Source: CATQHQ01 sp965243805 (lineage in GTDB: Bacteria > Gemmatimonadota > Gemmatimonadetes > Longimicrobiales > Gaopeijiaceae). Taken from it: a DNA stretch of 64,000 nt. Shown one piece after another: positions 1 to 9,832 of the stretch. The stretch covers positions 62,001 through 126,000 of the forward strand of contig OZ251577.1 of the NCBI GenBank assembly GCA_965243805.1. The letters run 5' to 3'. The notes beneath the pieces were generated by a model. The model had not been told where the DNA came from and made no database searches. It worked only from the letters and a program-made list of their open reading frames with translations. The first letter of the stretch is position 1; every line of letters begins with the position of its first letter. The position numbers and the translations under genes were made by a program.

Positions 1-1192
1 ACCCCATGGCGAGCCCCATGAGGGTCATGATGTTCAGGGATAGGCCCGTGAAGTAGATCAGGTTCAGGGCGATGAGGATCGAGAAGGCGATCGTGGCGAA
101 GACCACCACGGCCGAGCGGAAGGAGCGGAGGAAGAGGAGCAGCACGCCGAAGATCACCACCACCGACACGGCGGCTCGGTTCCGCAGGTCGGAGAGCTGG
201 CGGCGGATGTCGCGGCTCTCGTCCCGGTCCAGGATGAAGCGGGTGTTGGGCGGGATGTCGCGCTCCACGACGCTCATCCGCTCCTTGACCCGGTCCGCCA
301 CCCGCACCGTGTTCGTGCCGATCTGCTTGTAGAGGGAGAGGCTGACCGCGGGCCGGCCGTTGATCCGGTAGTGGTTGCGCACGTCCTCGTAGGTGTCCCG
401 CACCACGGCCACGTCCGAGACGCGGACGACCCGGCCGCCGGCACCGCTGACGATGGCGTTGCGGATGTCCTGTGCCGAGCCGGGGCGGTTGCGGATCGTC
501 ACCGTCCACTCCCGGTCGCCGGCGCGCACGCTTCCCGCCTCCCGGACCAGGTCCAGGTCCAGCAGCTTGCTGGCCACTTGCGGCGCCGACACGCCCAAGG
601 CCGCCATGCGCTCCCGGTCCAGCTCCACCTCGAGCAGCCGTTCCCTGCCGCCCCGCGCCCGGACCACCGCGACGCCCTCCACGCGGGTGAGTTCGGGGAC
701 CACCACATCGTCCAGGTGCTCGCGGAGCGACTCCAGCGTGCGGGGTCCGGTGAAGGTGTACTCCAGGAAGGAGCGGTTCAGGTCCTGGAACGCCTCGGGC
801 ACGTAGGGCTCGACCACGACTCGCCGCACGCCGGCGGGCAGCTCCGTCTCCTCCAGGGTCGCCAGCCGCTCCGAGAGGTCGAGGCGGGCGAAGTCCATGT
901 CGGTATCGCGATCGAACTCCACGTTGATCTCGGCCATGCCTTCCCGGGAGACCGAGGTGACCTTCTCCACGCCGCGAATCAGCTGGATCGCCGCCTCCAC
1001 CGGCGACGTGAGGAACGCCTCGACGGTCTCCGGAGAGGCGCCGGGCCAGTCGCCGCGGACGGTCAGGCGGGGCAGCTGGGTGTCGGGAAGGAGCTCGACA
1101 GGAAGGTTGCGCCACGCCGCCACTCCAAGGAGCGCAACGGCGAAGTAGCCCATCGCCACGGCCACCGGGCGGCGAATGCTCATCCGGATCAT
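1..1192 (-). CDS. RND efflux permease, N-terminal part (cut by window edge)
   Basis: Inner-membrane, proton-driven permease of the AcrB/HAE1-type RND superfamily, which works with a periplasmic adaptor and an outer-membrane channel. About 397 codons are visible: a first membrane segment right after the start (AVAMGYFAVALLG), the first porter region with the typical LPDTQLPRL and EVEKVTSVSREG-like stretches, then the hydrophobic run into TM3/TM4 ending in SLNIMTLMGLAMG, where the window stops. The rest of the protein lies to the left. I start at 1192 because that ATG overlaps the stop of the upstream permease as ATGA; an in-frame ATG at 1183 is the alternative. It is the last visible gene of the adaptor-TolC-permease-permease operon. 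Substrate cannot be told from the sequence. Confidence 0.9.
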   Translation of the reverse strand, partial: MIRMSIRRPVAVAMGYFAVALLGVAAWRNLPVELLPDTQLPRLTVRGDWPGASPETVEAFLTSPVEAAIQLIRGVEKVTSVSREGMAEINVEFDRDTDMDFARLDLSERLATLEETELPAGVRRVVVEPYVPEAFQDLNRSFLEYTFTGPRTLESLREHLDDVVVPELTRVEGVAVVRARGGRERLLEVELDRERMAALGVSAPQVASKLLDLDLVREAGSVRAGDREWTVTIRNRPGSAQDIRNAIVSGAGGRVVRVSDVAVVRDTYEDVRNHYRINGRPAVSLSLYKQIGTNTVRVADRVKERMSVVERDIPPNTRFILDRDESRDIRRQLSDLRNRAAVSVVVIFGVLLLFLRSFRSAVVVFATIAFSILIALNLIYFTGLSLNIMTLMGLAMG

Positions 1193-4100
1193 GGCGCGCC
1201 CGCTCCTGCCGGGACCGGCGAGGGCGATGGGGCGGTCTGCCGGGAGCGGCCCGTGGCCAGCGTCCGCACGTCCTCGACCACCGAGTAGACGACCGGGACC
1301 ACCACCAGAGTGAGCGCCGTGGCGACGATCAGTCCGCCGATGACGGCGACGGCCATGGGGGCGCGCAGGTCCGCGCCTCGACCAATCCCCAGCGCCATCG
1401 GCAGGAGGCCCAGCACAGTGGTCACCGTGGTCATCACGATGGGACGCAGCCGGACCTCGCCGGCTTCGAGGATCGCATCGCGCAGGCTGCGGCCTCGGGC
1501 TCGCGCCCGGTTGATGAAGTCCACCTTCACGATGGCGTCGTTCACGACAATGCCGACGAGGATCACGATTCCAATCAGGCTCATGGTGTTGAGCCCCTGC
1601 CCCGCCAGGGCCAGCGCCACGACGGCGCCCACCAGCGCCAGCGGGACCGCCATGAGGATGGTGAAGGGGTGGACGAAGGACTCGAACTGGGCCGCCAAGA
1701 TCATGTAGACCAGCAGGAGCGCCAAGCCGAAGGCGAACGCCAAGTCCCGGAACGAGCGACGCATCTCCTCGTTCTCGCCGCCCACCTCCATGCGGATGTC
1801 GGGAGGCGGCTGCACGGCGTCCAGCGCCGACTCCACCGCCGTGATCGCCTCCGCCAGTCCCCCGGAGGCCACGTCGGCGTACACGGTGACGATCCTGCCC
1901 TGGTCCTCGCGCCGGACTTCGGCAGGGCCCACGGTCTCGCGGACCTGGACCAGCTCGCGGAGCGGCACTCCCTCGACCTCGAGGGCGTCCAGCGTGGAGG
2001 CGTCGTAGCGGAGTTGGTCGGGAAGGCGCACCACGACGGCGATCTTGCGGTCGAAGTCCACGAACTCGGTGGCCACGTCGCCTCGCATGGCACCCTCGAT
2101 CGTCTCGGCCACCAAGCGCGGTTCGATCTCGTAGCGCGCCGCCGCGTCGCGGTCGATGGAGACTTGGTACTGGGGCTGACCACGTTCCGAGCCGACGCGG
2201 ACGTTGCGCACCGAAGGGACGCCGCGCATCCGATTCTGCACGACTTCGGCGAACCGGTACGCCTCGTCCAGGTCCTCGCCTCGGACGCGGACGGCGATGT
2301 CGGACTCGCTACCGCCGAGGATCTGGCCCAGCGCCGTGGCTTGGCCCGTCTCGAAGGAGAGGAAGCCGGCCAGCGCGGGCGGCGACTCTCCACGGGCGCG
2401 GCGCACCACATCCTCGGTGACGGCGCGGTCGTCGAGCCGCACCTGCAGGAGGGCGGTGTTCACCCCCGACGCTTCGCCCTCGGCCCCCTGCGCCTGCACG
2501 TCGCGTCCCACATGGCTGAAGACGGTGGCGACCTCCGCGTCGGCCAGCAGGGCGCCCTCCACCTCCTCCGCCGCCGCCGCAGTGGCCTCCAGCGAGGTGC
2601 CTTCGGGAAGCTCGACCCGCACGTCGAAGGCGCCCTGGTCCACGTTGGGAAGCAGGTCCCGGTCCAGCGTGGCGGCGAGCGCCAACGTGCCGGCGAGGGT
2701 GCCGGCGGCGGCGGTCAGCACCGTGGCCCGGCGGTCCAGCGCTTGGCCCAGCTTGCGGTGGTACCACGCTGCGAAGGCGTCGAAGGCGCGGTCGAAGCCC
2801 CGGAAGAGCGGAGAGAGCGCCACCTTGAGGAAACGGCCCGCCGAAGCGGCCCAGTAGAGGACCAGCTGGGGGACCAGGGACAGCACGGCGCGCAATAGCC
2901 AGAACGGCACGTAGAACGCCCACAGGAGGAGCCAGATCAGCGCCCGGAAGACGTTCCGCGCACCCCTGCCCACGGCCCGCAGGAGGCCATCGCCGGCCGG
3001 TCGCGTCGTGCGGCGCCAGAAGGCGATCGGCCACGGCTCCGCCGCCCGGCCTGTCGCGCCGAGGCCGGGTCGTCCCCCCACCAGATGGCCCGCCATCGTG
3101 GGCAGGAGGGTGAGGGCCACGGCCAAGCTGGCCAGCAGCGAGAACGCCACGGCCAGCGAGAGCGCGCCGAAGAGCTCGCCGGCCACGCCCTCCACGTAGA
3201 TGATCGGCCCGAACACCGAGATCGTGGTCAGGGTGGAGGCGGTGATGGCACCCTGCACCTCCTCGGCGCCCTTGGCCGCGGCGTCCAGGATCGGCATTCC
3301 GGCCTCTCGGTGCCGGAAGATGTTCTCCAGGACGATGATGGAGTTGTCCACCAGCATCCCGACCCCTAGGGCGAGTCCCCCGAGGCTCATGATGTTCAGC
3401 GAGACGCCGAACGCCTCCATGAGGGCGAAGGTGGCGATCACCGAGATCGGAATCGCCAGGGCGACGGCTACTGGATAGCGCGGGTCCCGGAGGAAGAAGA
3501 AGAGGACTGCGAAGGCGAGCGCGCCCCCCAGGATCAGCGCCTGCACCACGTTGCTGATCGACTCGTCGATGAAGGTGGCTTGGTTGGAGGCGATCTCGAC
3601 GGCGAACTCGGGGTACTGCTGCCGCAGCAGGTCCAGGGTCTCGTGCACCGACTCGGAGACGGCGACGGTGTTGGCGCCCGACTCCTTGAAGACGAGGATG
3701 CCCACCGACTCGGCACCGTCGTAGCGGGCGATCGACTCCCGGTCCTCGTAGCCGTCCACCACCCGGCCCACATCCGACAGCCGAACCAGTCGGTCCGCGC
3801 CCTCGGCGTCCTCGTCGTCGCCGCCAGCCTGTCGTCCCTGTTGGCGCGGCCGTTCGCCCGCCTGCTGCCGGCTGACGACCACGGCGCCGATCTCCTCCAC
3901 GCTCTGGAACTCGCCCAGCGTGCGAAGCGGATAGCGGTAGCGCCCGCGGAGGATCGTGCCGCCGGGGGCGGAGTAGTTGGCTTGGTCGAGGGCCCGCGAC
4001 ACCTCCGCCAGGGTGACGTTGTACGACTCGAGCAGCGACGGGTCCACCTCGACCTGGATCTCCCGGTCCAGCCCGCCGGTGACCGACGCCTGGGCCACCC

Positions 4101-4605
4101 CGTCCAGCTGTTCGAGCCGCCGCCGGAAGACGGTCTCGGCCACCTCCTTGGTCTGCCACAGGTCGCGGCCGCCCGCCACCGAGACCGTCAGGACCGGCTC
4201 CGACTGGGGGTCCACCCGCAGGATCGTGGGCCGTTCCGCCGTCTCGGGCAGTTGGTCGCGGATGTTGTCCAGCCGCTCCCGCACGTTGAGCGCCGCGAAG
4301 TCCATGTCGGTGCCCCACGCGAAGCGCAGGGTGACGAGGCTGACGCCCTCTTGGGAGACGGAGGTGACCTTCTCGACGCCAGGCACCGCCGCCGCTTGGG
4401 ACTCGATGCGCTCCGTGACCAGCCGCTCCACCTCGGCGGGCGCCACGTCGGGGTAGCCGGTGTGGACCACCAGCCGCGGGAAGCTCACGTCGGGCAGGAG
4501 GTCGATGGGGAGCCGAGCGTACGAGATGGCGCCCAGCAGCACGACCGCCAGCACGAGCATGGCGACGGCCACGGGGCGCCGGGTGGAGGTCCGGGGGATC
4601 GACAC
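1189..4605 (-). CDS. RND multidrug-type efflux permease
   Basis: A full-length RND permease (1138 aa) of the HAE1/AcrB class, predicted to export small molecules from the inner membrane or periplasm using the proton gradient. Family marks are an N-terminal membrane helix, two porter/docking repeats, and the TM4 motif GMLVDNSIIVLEN, which keeps the first of the two TM4 acidic residues and has Asn for the second. It is about 90 residues longer than AcrB; the extra length sits between the two halves (around residues 490-620) and contains additional hydrophobic and aromatic runs. The start is GTG, three bases after the tolC stop, and the stop overlaps the next permease gene. Two permeases behind one adaptor recall MdtABC, so a mixed trimer is possible. 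Confidence 0.93.
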   Translation of the reverse strand: MSIPRTSTRRPVAVAMLVLAVVLLGAISYARLPIDLLPDVSFPRLVVHTGYPDVAPAEVERLVTERIESQAAAVPGVEKVTSVSQEGVSLVTLRFAWGTDMDFAALNVRERLDNIRDQLPETAERPTILRVDPQSEPVLTVSVAGGRDLWQTKEVAETVFRRRLEQLDGVAQASVTGGLDREIQVEVDPSLLESYNVTLAEVSRALDQANYSAPGGTILRGRYRYPLRTLGEFQSVEEIGAVVVSRQQAGERPRQQGRQAGGDDEDAEGADRLVRLSDVGRVVDGYEDRESIARYDGAESVGILVFKESGANTVAVSESVHETLDLLRQQYPEFAVEIASNQATFIDESISNVVQALILGGALAFAVLFFFLRDPRYPVAVALAIPISVIATFALMEAFGVSLNIMSLGGLALGVGMLVDNSIIVLENIFRHREAGMPILDAAAKGAEEVQGAITASTLTTISVFGPIIYVEGVAGELFGALSLAVAFSLLASLAVALTLLPTMAGHLVGGRPGLGATGRAAEPWPIAFWRRTTRPAGDGLLRAVGRGARNVFRALIWLLLWAFYVPFWLLRAVLSLVPQLVLYWAASAGRFLKVALSPLFRGFDRAFDAFAAWYHRKLGQALDRRATVLTAAAGTLAGTLALAATLDRDLLPNVDQGAFDVRVELPEGTSLEATAAAAEEVEGALLADAEVATVFSHVGRDVQAQGAEGEASGVNTALLQVRLDDRAVTEDVVRRARGESPPALAGFLSFETGQATALGQILGGSESDIAVRVRGEDLDEAYRFAEVVQNRMRGVPSVRNVRVGSERGQPQYQVSIDRDAAARYEIEPRLVAETIEGAMRGDVATEFVDFDRKIAVVVRLPDQLRYDASTLDALEVEGVPLRELVQVRETVGPAEVRREDQGRIVTVYADVASGGLAEAITAVESALDAVQPPPDIRMEVGGENEEMRRSFRDLAFAFGLALLLVYMILAAQFESFVHPFTILMAVPLALVGAVVALALAGQGLNTMSLIGIVILVGIVVNDAIVKVDFINRARARGRSLRDAILEAGEVRLRPIVMTTVTTVLGLLPMALGIGRGADLRAPMAVAVIGGLIVATALTLVVVPVVYSVVEDVRTLATGRSRQTAPSPSPVPAGAGAP

Positions 4606-4608
4606 CGG

Positions 4609-6138
4609 TCAGCCCTCTTGGCCGCTGCCGCCGGTTCTCAGTCCCGCCTCCGCCGCCACCACGCCCGCCGCCTCGTGGAGCCGCACCAGCGCCGCCGCGA
4701 ACTCGAAGCGCTGGTCCACTGCGTCGCGCAGGGCCGACGCCTGCTCGCGAACGGCGGCCTGCAGGTCCTCCACGCTCTTGGTGGCCAGCTCGTACTCCTC
4801 CCGCACGATGCGCAGCCGCTCGCTGGCGATCTCCAGCTGGCGGTCGCGCTCCTGCTGGGTGGCCCACGCCGTCTCCAGGTCCACGTAGCGGGTTCGGATG
4901 TCTTCCTGCACCTCCAGCTGGATGCGGGCGATCTCCTGGTTGGCGTTGCGGACCTCCACGTCGGCGTCGGCGATCTGGCGGGAGGTCTGGAAGCGGGTGA
5001 AGAGGGGGATGCTGACGTTGAGGTTGAGGCCGCCGTACACGTCCCGGGGGTTGAGGGCGAAGAGTGCGGCCTGGTCCTTGCCGTTCACGCTTCGGTAGAT
5101 GTTGGAGCTCAGGGAGAGGCTGGGCCAGCGCGTGGCCTTCTGCCTCTTCAGGGCCGCCCGCCGCATCGCCAGCGTCGCCTCGCCTTCGCCGATCTTCGGG
5201 CTCTCTCGGAGCGCCGACGCCACCAAGCCGTCCAGGTCGAAGGTGGACGGGTCGAAGACCTGGGGCTGCTCCTCCTCCACATCCACCTCGCCGAGCTCCG
5301 GGTCGCCGATCGCCCTCCGCAGGGCCAGAAGTCCCTTCTCGTAGTCGCCCTGGGCGCGGATCACGGCGGTGCGCTGACGCTCAAGCTCCAGCTGGGCCGC
5401 CAAGAGGTCGGACCGTCCGATCGCGGCCAGCTCGAAGCGGCGGGTCTGCACCTCCACGTCGCGCTCTCGGGCGGCGAGCAGCTCCGCCTCCACCGCCAGC
5501 CTTCCCTTGTGGCGCTGGGCGATCAGGAACTGGACCTGGACTTCGGCGAGGATGCGGTTGAGTTCCTGGCGGCCCGCGAGCCGAGTGGTGCGAGCCCGGG
5601 CGCGAGCTTCGCCTACCGCGTGGAAGCGCGCGCCGCCTTGGAGCAGGTCCACGCTCATGGAGATGCTCTGGCTGGCGTTGGAGCTGACACGGGTCTGCAC
5701 GTCCGGGTTCTCCAGCGTGTTGCCGAAGAAGTCGATCGCCACCGATTCCCGCCGGAAGTTCTGGCCCGTGCCGTAGCGAAGGTCCAGGCTGGGCAGGAAG
5801 GCGCCCCAGGCTTCACGCCGCTGGGGCGTCTCCAGCTCCATCCGGTTGAGCGCCTGTCGGTACTGGGGGTTGTGCTCCGCCGCCCGGCTCATGGCGTCCC
5901 CGAGGGAGAGAACCGTCGCCCCGTCGGCACGGGTGTCGCTGGCATCCGCCTCTCGCGTGTTGATGTATTGCTCGATGCGATCAGCGTCATCTTGTTGCTG
6001 TGCAACGAGCTGCGGAGGATGACCGAAAGCGGAGATGAAGGCCGCCGCGGCGATCGTGGCCGCCGTCGAAGCGATCGTGGCCGGTGCGCGCCGTCGGAGG
6101 CTGGGCGTGCGCCGTCGGAGGTTCCCTGGGGCGCTCAT
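4609..6138 (-). CDS. TolC-family outer-membrane efflux channel
   Basis: Outer-membrane factor of a tripartite efflux pump (509 aa). The N-terminus has an arginine-rich start followed by a hydrophobic stretch (ATIASTAATIAAAAFISAFG) that fits a signal peptide. The rest is dominated by long Ala/Glu/Gln/Arg-rich coiled-coil helices in two similar halves, as expected for the paired OEP repeats that form the TolC barrel and tunnel. It overlaps the adaptor gene by four bases (ATGA at 6135-6138) and is followed after three bases by an RND permease, so the pump is probably made from one transcript. No catalytic residues are expected. Confidence 0.92.
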   Translation of the reverse strand: MSAPGNLRRRTPSLRRRAPATIASTAATIAAAAFISAFGHPPQLVAQQQDDADRIEQYINTREADASDTRADGATVLSLGDAMSRAAEHNPQYRQALNRMELETPQRREAWGAFLPSLDLRYGTGQNFRRESVAIDFFGNTLENPDVQTRVSSNASQSISMSVDLLQGGARFHAVGEARARARTTRLAGRQELNRILAEVQVQFLIAQRHKGRLAVEAELLAARERDVEVQTRRFELAAIGRSDLLAAQLELERQRTAVIRAQGDYEKGLLALRRAIGDPELGEVDVEEEQPQVFDPSTFDLDGLVASALRESPKIGEGEATLAMRRAALKRQKATRWPSLSLSSNIYRSVNGKDQAALFALNPRDVYGGLNLNVSIPLFTRFQTSRQIADADVEVRNANQEIARIQLEVQEDIRTRYVDLETAWATQQERDRQLEIASERLRIVREEYELATKSVEDLQAAVREQASALRDAVDQRFEFAAALVRLHEAAGVVAAEAGLRTGGSGQEG

Positions 6139-7313
6139 CGGGACGGCCTCCCTCCCGCTGCAGCCGGATCATCCACCAGCTGAACCGCCGCGTCGTGGGT
6201 CAGGTAGTGGTGGCCGTCCACCAGCACGATCTCTCCGGGCGCCACCCAGTCCTCGTCGCCCTCCACCAGCTCCACCAGCTGCTCGTTTTCGAGCGCCGTG
6301 GTCACGTACCGCCACTTGGCCCTGCCCTCCTCGAAGACGAAGAGCATGGTGCGCCGGTCTCCCCTTTCCAGGACGGCGGCCCGGGGAACCAGGATGCGGT
6401 CCGGGAAGTTGCGTGCCTGCAGCTCGGCTTCGGCGAACATGCCGGGCTTGATCCGGCCGTCGGTGTTGGGCAGGTGGACGGTGACCCGAGCGGTGTTGTT
6501 GGTCGGGTCGATCACCGGGTTGATCGTCTGGATGCGCCCCGTGAAGATCGTGTCTGGGAAGGCGGTAAAGGTCAGGTTGGCGATCCGCCCTTCCTCCAGG
6601 TTGACGACCTCCGTTCCCAGGGCCTGGAGCTCCACCTTGATGGGGCTCAGGTCCACCAGGGTGAGGAGCTCGTCGCCCGCCCGAACCAGCTGTCCGGGGA
6701 CCACCTTCAGATCGGCGACCCGGCCGCCGAACGGCGCCCGCACGGCCGTCTTCTCCAGGTCGAGCAGGGCGCGGCGGTGCTCCACCTGCGCCTGGTCGAG
6801 GCCAGTGACCGACCGGGCGATGCGGTCTCGCGTGGTACGCACTTCCTCGTCCTCGATCTCCTCGTCGAAGAGGACGCGGGACTGGTAGTCGGCCTCGGCT
6901 TTGAGGAGCGCGGCCGCCTTCGCCGCCACCTCGAGAGCGAACTCGGCGGTGTCCACCTGCACCATCAACATGTCTTCGGAGGCGTACTGGTTCTCTCGTA
7001 CCGAGACCCGGGCGACGCGCCCCTCGATCTGGGCGGTCACCTTCACGGATCGGAACGCCGCCGCCCGCCCGTTGGCGTTGACGGATATCCACAGGGTGTC
7101 CTGAACCGCCGCCATGCCCTGGACGGGCTGGGGGATCTCGGTGTTGAACTGCTCCTGGACCGACTGGACGACTTCGGCGTGCTCTTGAGGCTCGCCCGGC
7201 GCCTGGGCTTCGGCCTCGGGTTCCGGGCGGAGCCGCCAGTAGATGCCGCCCGCGACCAGCACCAGGAAGACGACGACGCTCACCCACCGCAGGATCGATT
7301 GAGAATAGGCCAT
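6135..7313 (-). CDS. RND periplasmic adaptor (membrane fusion protein)
   Basis: Adaptor joining the RND permease to TolC (392 aa from this start). One membrane anchor (SVVVFLVLVAGGIYW) lies at residues about 10-25, followed by a lipoyl-like domain (RVARVSVRENQYASEDMLMV), an alpha-hairpin, the return lipoyl half (PFGGRVADLKVVPGQLV) and beta-barrel and membrane-proximal domains. I start at ATG 7313 because an AAGGAG lies 10 bases upstream and the membrane helix then sits at the N-terminus; an in-frame ATG at 7394 would add 27 unlikely residues. It is the first gene of the efflux operon. The 173 bases upstream show no gene and no convincing promoter. Confidence 0.92.
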   Translation of the reverse strand: MAYSQSILRWVSVVVFLVLVAGGIYWRLRPEPEAEAQAPGEPQEHAEVVQSVQEQFNTEIPQPVQGMAAVQDTLWISVNANGRAAAFRSVKVTAQIEGRVARVSVRENQYASEDMLMVQVDTAEFALEVAAKAAALLKAEADYQSRVLFDEEIEDEEVRTTRDRIARSVTGLDQAQVEHRRALLDLEKTAVRAPFGGRVADLKVVPGQLVRAGDELLTLVDLSPIKVELQALGTEVVNLEEGRIANLTFTAFPDTIFTGRIQTINPVIDPTNNTARVTVHLPNTDGRIKPGMFAEAELQARNFPDRILVPRAAVLERGDRRTMLFVFEEGRAKWRYVTTALENEQLVELVEGDEDWVAPGEIVLVDGHHYLTHDAAVQLVDDPAAAGGRPSR

Positions 7314-7486
7314 GGGGTCGAAGCTCCTTGGGGTCTCCTGTTGGGTTGTCCCGGTTGTCGAGTCGAGAGAAGGCCGTGGGGGCGACCTCCGCATAGTCAG
7401 ACACCGAACAGACGCTGGTGTTCCCTAGATGCCGTTCGGGGGCGAAACGTGCAACGGGCGAGAAGCCCTGCGCAAGCCGCGTGGGG

Positions 7487-9832
7487 CTACCGCGCCTCCT
7501 GTGACGACGAGAGCCTCCGAAGCCGCACTCGCTGGACCCCCAGGTCGTCCTCGACGCTGGTCAGCACCAAGTCGCCGTGGGCGTCCCATACCCGGCCCGG
7601 TCGTTCGCCTCGCTGCTCGACTACGAACAGCACCCGGTCGCGCTCTACATCGCGGACCTGCCATCGAACCGCCTCGGCTCCCAGCCGTGGGCGCAGCCGG
7701 AGCCACAGCCGCCCGTCGGCGTCCACCAGCGCTTGGTCGACCGCGGGCGCGTGGGAGCTGGCCGGCACCTTCGCCAGCGCCTGCGAGACCTCTCGGGGAG
7801 CCGGACCCGGATGGCCGCGTTCCGCCATGGCTCGCCCCCCGAGCTCAAAGCGCCGGCGTGTGCGCGCCGCCATCTCCTCTCTTTCGGCCTCCACCTCCTC
7901 TCGCGACACCGCCAGCTTCTCCGGCAGACCCAGCTTCTCCGTAGCGGCTCCGGAGCCGTCGTAGGCCGTGACGGCCGAGCGCGCCGTCTCCACGACCAGC
8001 ACGCCGTCGGTGGTGGCCGCCTCGTAGGTGCGGTCGCCGAACAGGACGGACTCGTTCATCGCGACCTCCATGGCACCGAACCGATGCGCGTAGCGCTCGT
8101 CGCCGGAGACGGTTGCGAACGGCTCTCGACCGTCGTCCCGGACCACCACGTACCGCGCCGAATCCCACGCCACACCGGTGGTCGTGAAGGTGCCCAGGCC
8201 GTCCCGGAACACCACCGCTCCGTCGCGCAGCACGGCCACCGGCGGAGCCATCCAGTGACGAAACGCCATCGGGTCGTAGCTCCTCGACCGCAGCAGTTCG
8301 CCCGAGTGGGAGTACGAAGTGAGCCGCCACGCGCCCAGGTCCCATGCCGCCACTCCGTCCGGCGTTCGCAGGAGCCTGTCCACATGTCCGAACTCGCCGG
8401 GTCCCATTCCGGCGCGGCCCAGGACCTTCACTTGGCCCGCCTCATGGTCCACCCAATACAGCTCGGTGCGGTCGCCGATCGCGAGTCGGCCGTCGGGCAG
8501 GATCACGGCTCCCGACAGCGTTCCGATCTCCAGGCGCGCTCCGCCCGCCGAGTCGCCCGAATCGTAGACCACGTCGCCCTCGATCCCTAGCGTCCGCAGC
8601 TGGGGGCTGCGGTCCCCCGCCAGCTCCATCTCCCGCAGCACGACACGGCCCGATCCCGCTTGGTCCACCGTGAACAGCAGGCAGACGTTCCCATGAGCAT
8701 CGAGCAGCCGCTCGTCGCGGGGAATCGTCACCAGCTTGCGGCGGTCTCGGTCGTCGAGGTGCCAGACGTGCCAACGCTGCGTCGCGTCTTCGGGCATCAA
8801 GAACTCCCTGATCCAGACGCGGCCGGAACCGTCGGCGAGCAATCTGTCCGAGTGCGGCGTGCTGTCGGCGACCGGCACCTGCATGACTCGGATCGAATCC
8901 ACGTTGAACGGCGTGAACTCCCGGCCCATCGCCGCCATGGCCGCTGCGTACAGGCTGCTGCTGTTCGGCTCCGAGGCGATTCGCCGCTCACGTTGGGCGT
9001 CGGCCAGCTGCTGGGTTGGACGTATGCGGCGTGTTGGTAGGACGAGTGTCGAGACAAGAGAGCCGCGGCGATCATACACGCGAATCGCGTTTTGGTCGGT
9101 TTGGTGGACGACTAGTCGGTCCCCGGAGCGCACTGCCAGGACGCGATGTCCGAAGATCAGGCGGACCTGTCCAGACACGCTGTTGCTCCCGCTCTCCGCT
9201 GTGACCCACGCCGTAGGTCCCCGGACGGCTTCGGCGATTGGTCGCTCGACTTCGGCCGGGTGGAGGAACCACTGGGCGGGAGGCTGGCCGTACAGGTTGG
9301 CTGGTCCAAAGCCGCCACCACTGGAACCGCCGCCACTGGCGACGAGGGTGCGGTCCTCGAAGACGCCCACGACGCGCGAAGGCCAATCATACGATATGGA
9401 GTCGGCGAACTGGCCGTCGGAAGACAGCACGTAGAGGAACGGGCGGTCACGGCCAGGCACGACGACCCGCCCTGCGAACCGGTCGATCAGCTGTATGGGG
9501 AGAGGTGCCGGGGAGAAGCCAAAGCGGCGGGCGGCCAGAGTGGACGACGAGCCGTCCGCAATGTCCACGAAGTGCACCGCTTCTCCCACGCCGTCGGCCA
9601 CGACGAACCTCGTTGGCGTCAGGATGTAGCCGTCGTCGAGGTGCCCGACAGTCGAGAAGGGCGACTGGGGATGGTCGGCGGAGCTGAACACCGGATGGGA
9701 GGCGAGGTGCCACCGTTCGACGTGGTCCTGCGCCTGCACGGCTACGACCTGCGCGTGCGTGGATGCGGCCTGCGCACGCACGGTGGCGGCAGGCAGGAGG
9801 CCGCACAGAAGGATCGTCGAGGTCCTTACGAT
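7487..9832 (-). CDS. secreted propeller-like protein of unknown function
   Basis: About 780 aa, not a recognised enzyme. The middle has a GRAGMGPGEFGHVDRLLRTP stretch typical of six-bladed NHL/propeller proteins, and the rest is rich in short beta-strand repeats, so one or two propellers are likely. The only standard start in frame near the top is GTG 9781, but the frame is open upstream and encodes a good signal peptide (basic residues, then STILLCGLLPAATVRAQA) whose only plausible start is ATC at 9830-9832, five bases after GGAGG. I therefore give the long form, ending (on this strand) inside the ispG stop region. If ATC is wrong, the protein starts at 9781. The family is common in Gemmatimonadota-type genomes; function unknown. 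Confidence 0.7.
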   Translation of the reverse strand: MVRTSTILLCGLLPAATVRAQAASTHAQVVAVQAQDHVERWHLASHPVFSSADHPQSPFSTVGHLDDGYILTPTRFVVADGVGEAVHFVDIADGSSSTLAARRFGFSPAPLPIQLIDRFAGRVVVPGRDRPFLYVLSSDGQFADSISYDWPSRVVGVFEDRTLVASGGGSSGGGFGPANLYGQPPAQWFLHPAEVERPIAEAVRGPTAWVTAESGSNSVSGQVRLIFGHRVLAVRSGDRLVVHQTDQNAIRVYDRRGSLVSTLVLPTRRIRPTQQLADAQRERRIASEPNSSSLYAAAMAAMGREFTPFNVDSIRVMQVPVADSTPHSDRLLADGSGRVWIREFLMPEDATQRWHVWHLDDRDRRKLVTIPRDERLLDAHGNVCLLFTVDQAGSGRVVLREMELAGDRSPQLRTLGIEGDVVYDSGDSAGGARLEIGTLSGAVILPDGRLAIGDRTELYWVDHEAGQVKVLGRAGMGPGEFGHVDRLLRTPDGVAAWDLGAWRLTSYSHSGELLRSRSYDPMAFRHWMAPPVAVLRDGAVVFRDGLGTFTTTGVAWDSARYVVVRDDGREPFATVSGDERYAHRFGAMEVAMNESVLFGDRTYEAATTDGVLVVETARSAVTAYDGSGAATEKLGLPEKLAVSREEVEAEREEMAARTRRRFELGGRAMAERGHPGPAPREVSQALAKVPASSHAPAVDQALVDADGRLWLRLRPRLGAEAVRWQVRDVERDRVLFVVEQRGERPGRVWDAHGDLVLTSVEDDLGVQRVRLRRLSSSQEAR

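Noticed and set aside
3580..6183. An 867-codon plus-strand open frame opposite tolC and the RND permease
   Set aside because: Antisense shadow with no recognisable motif; both opposite genes are well supported.
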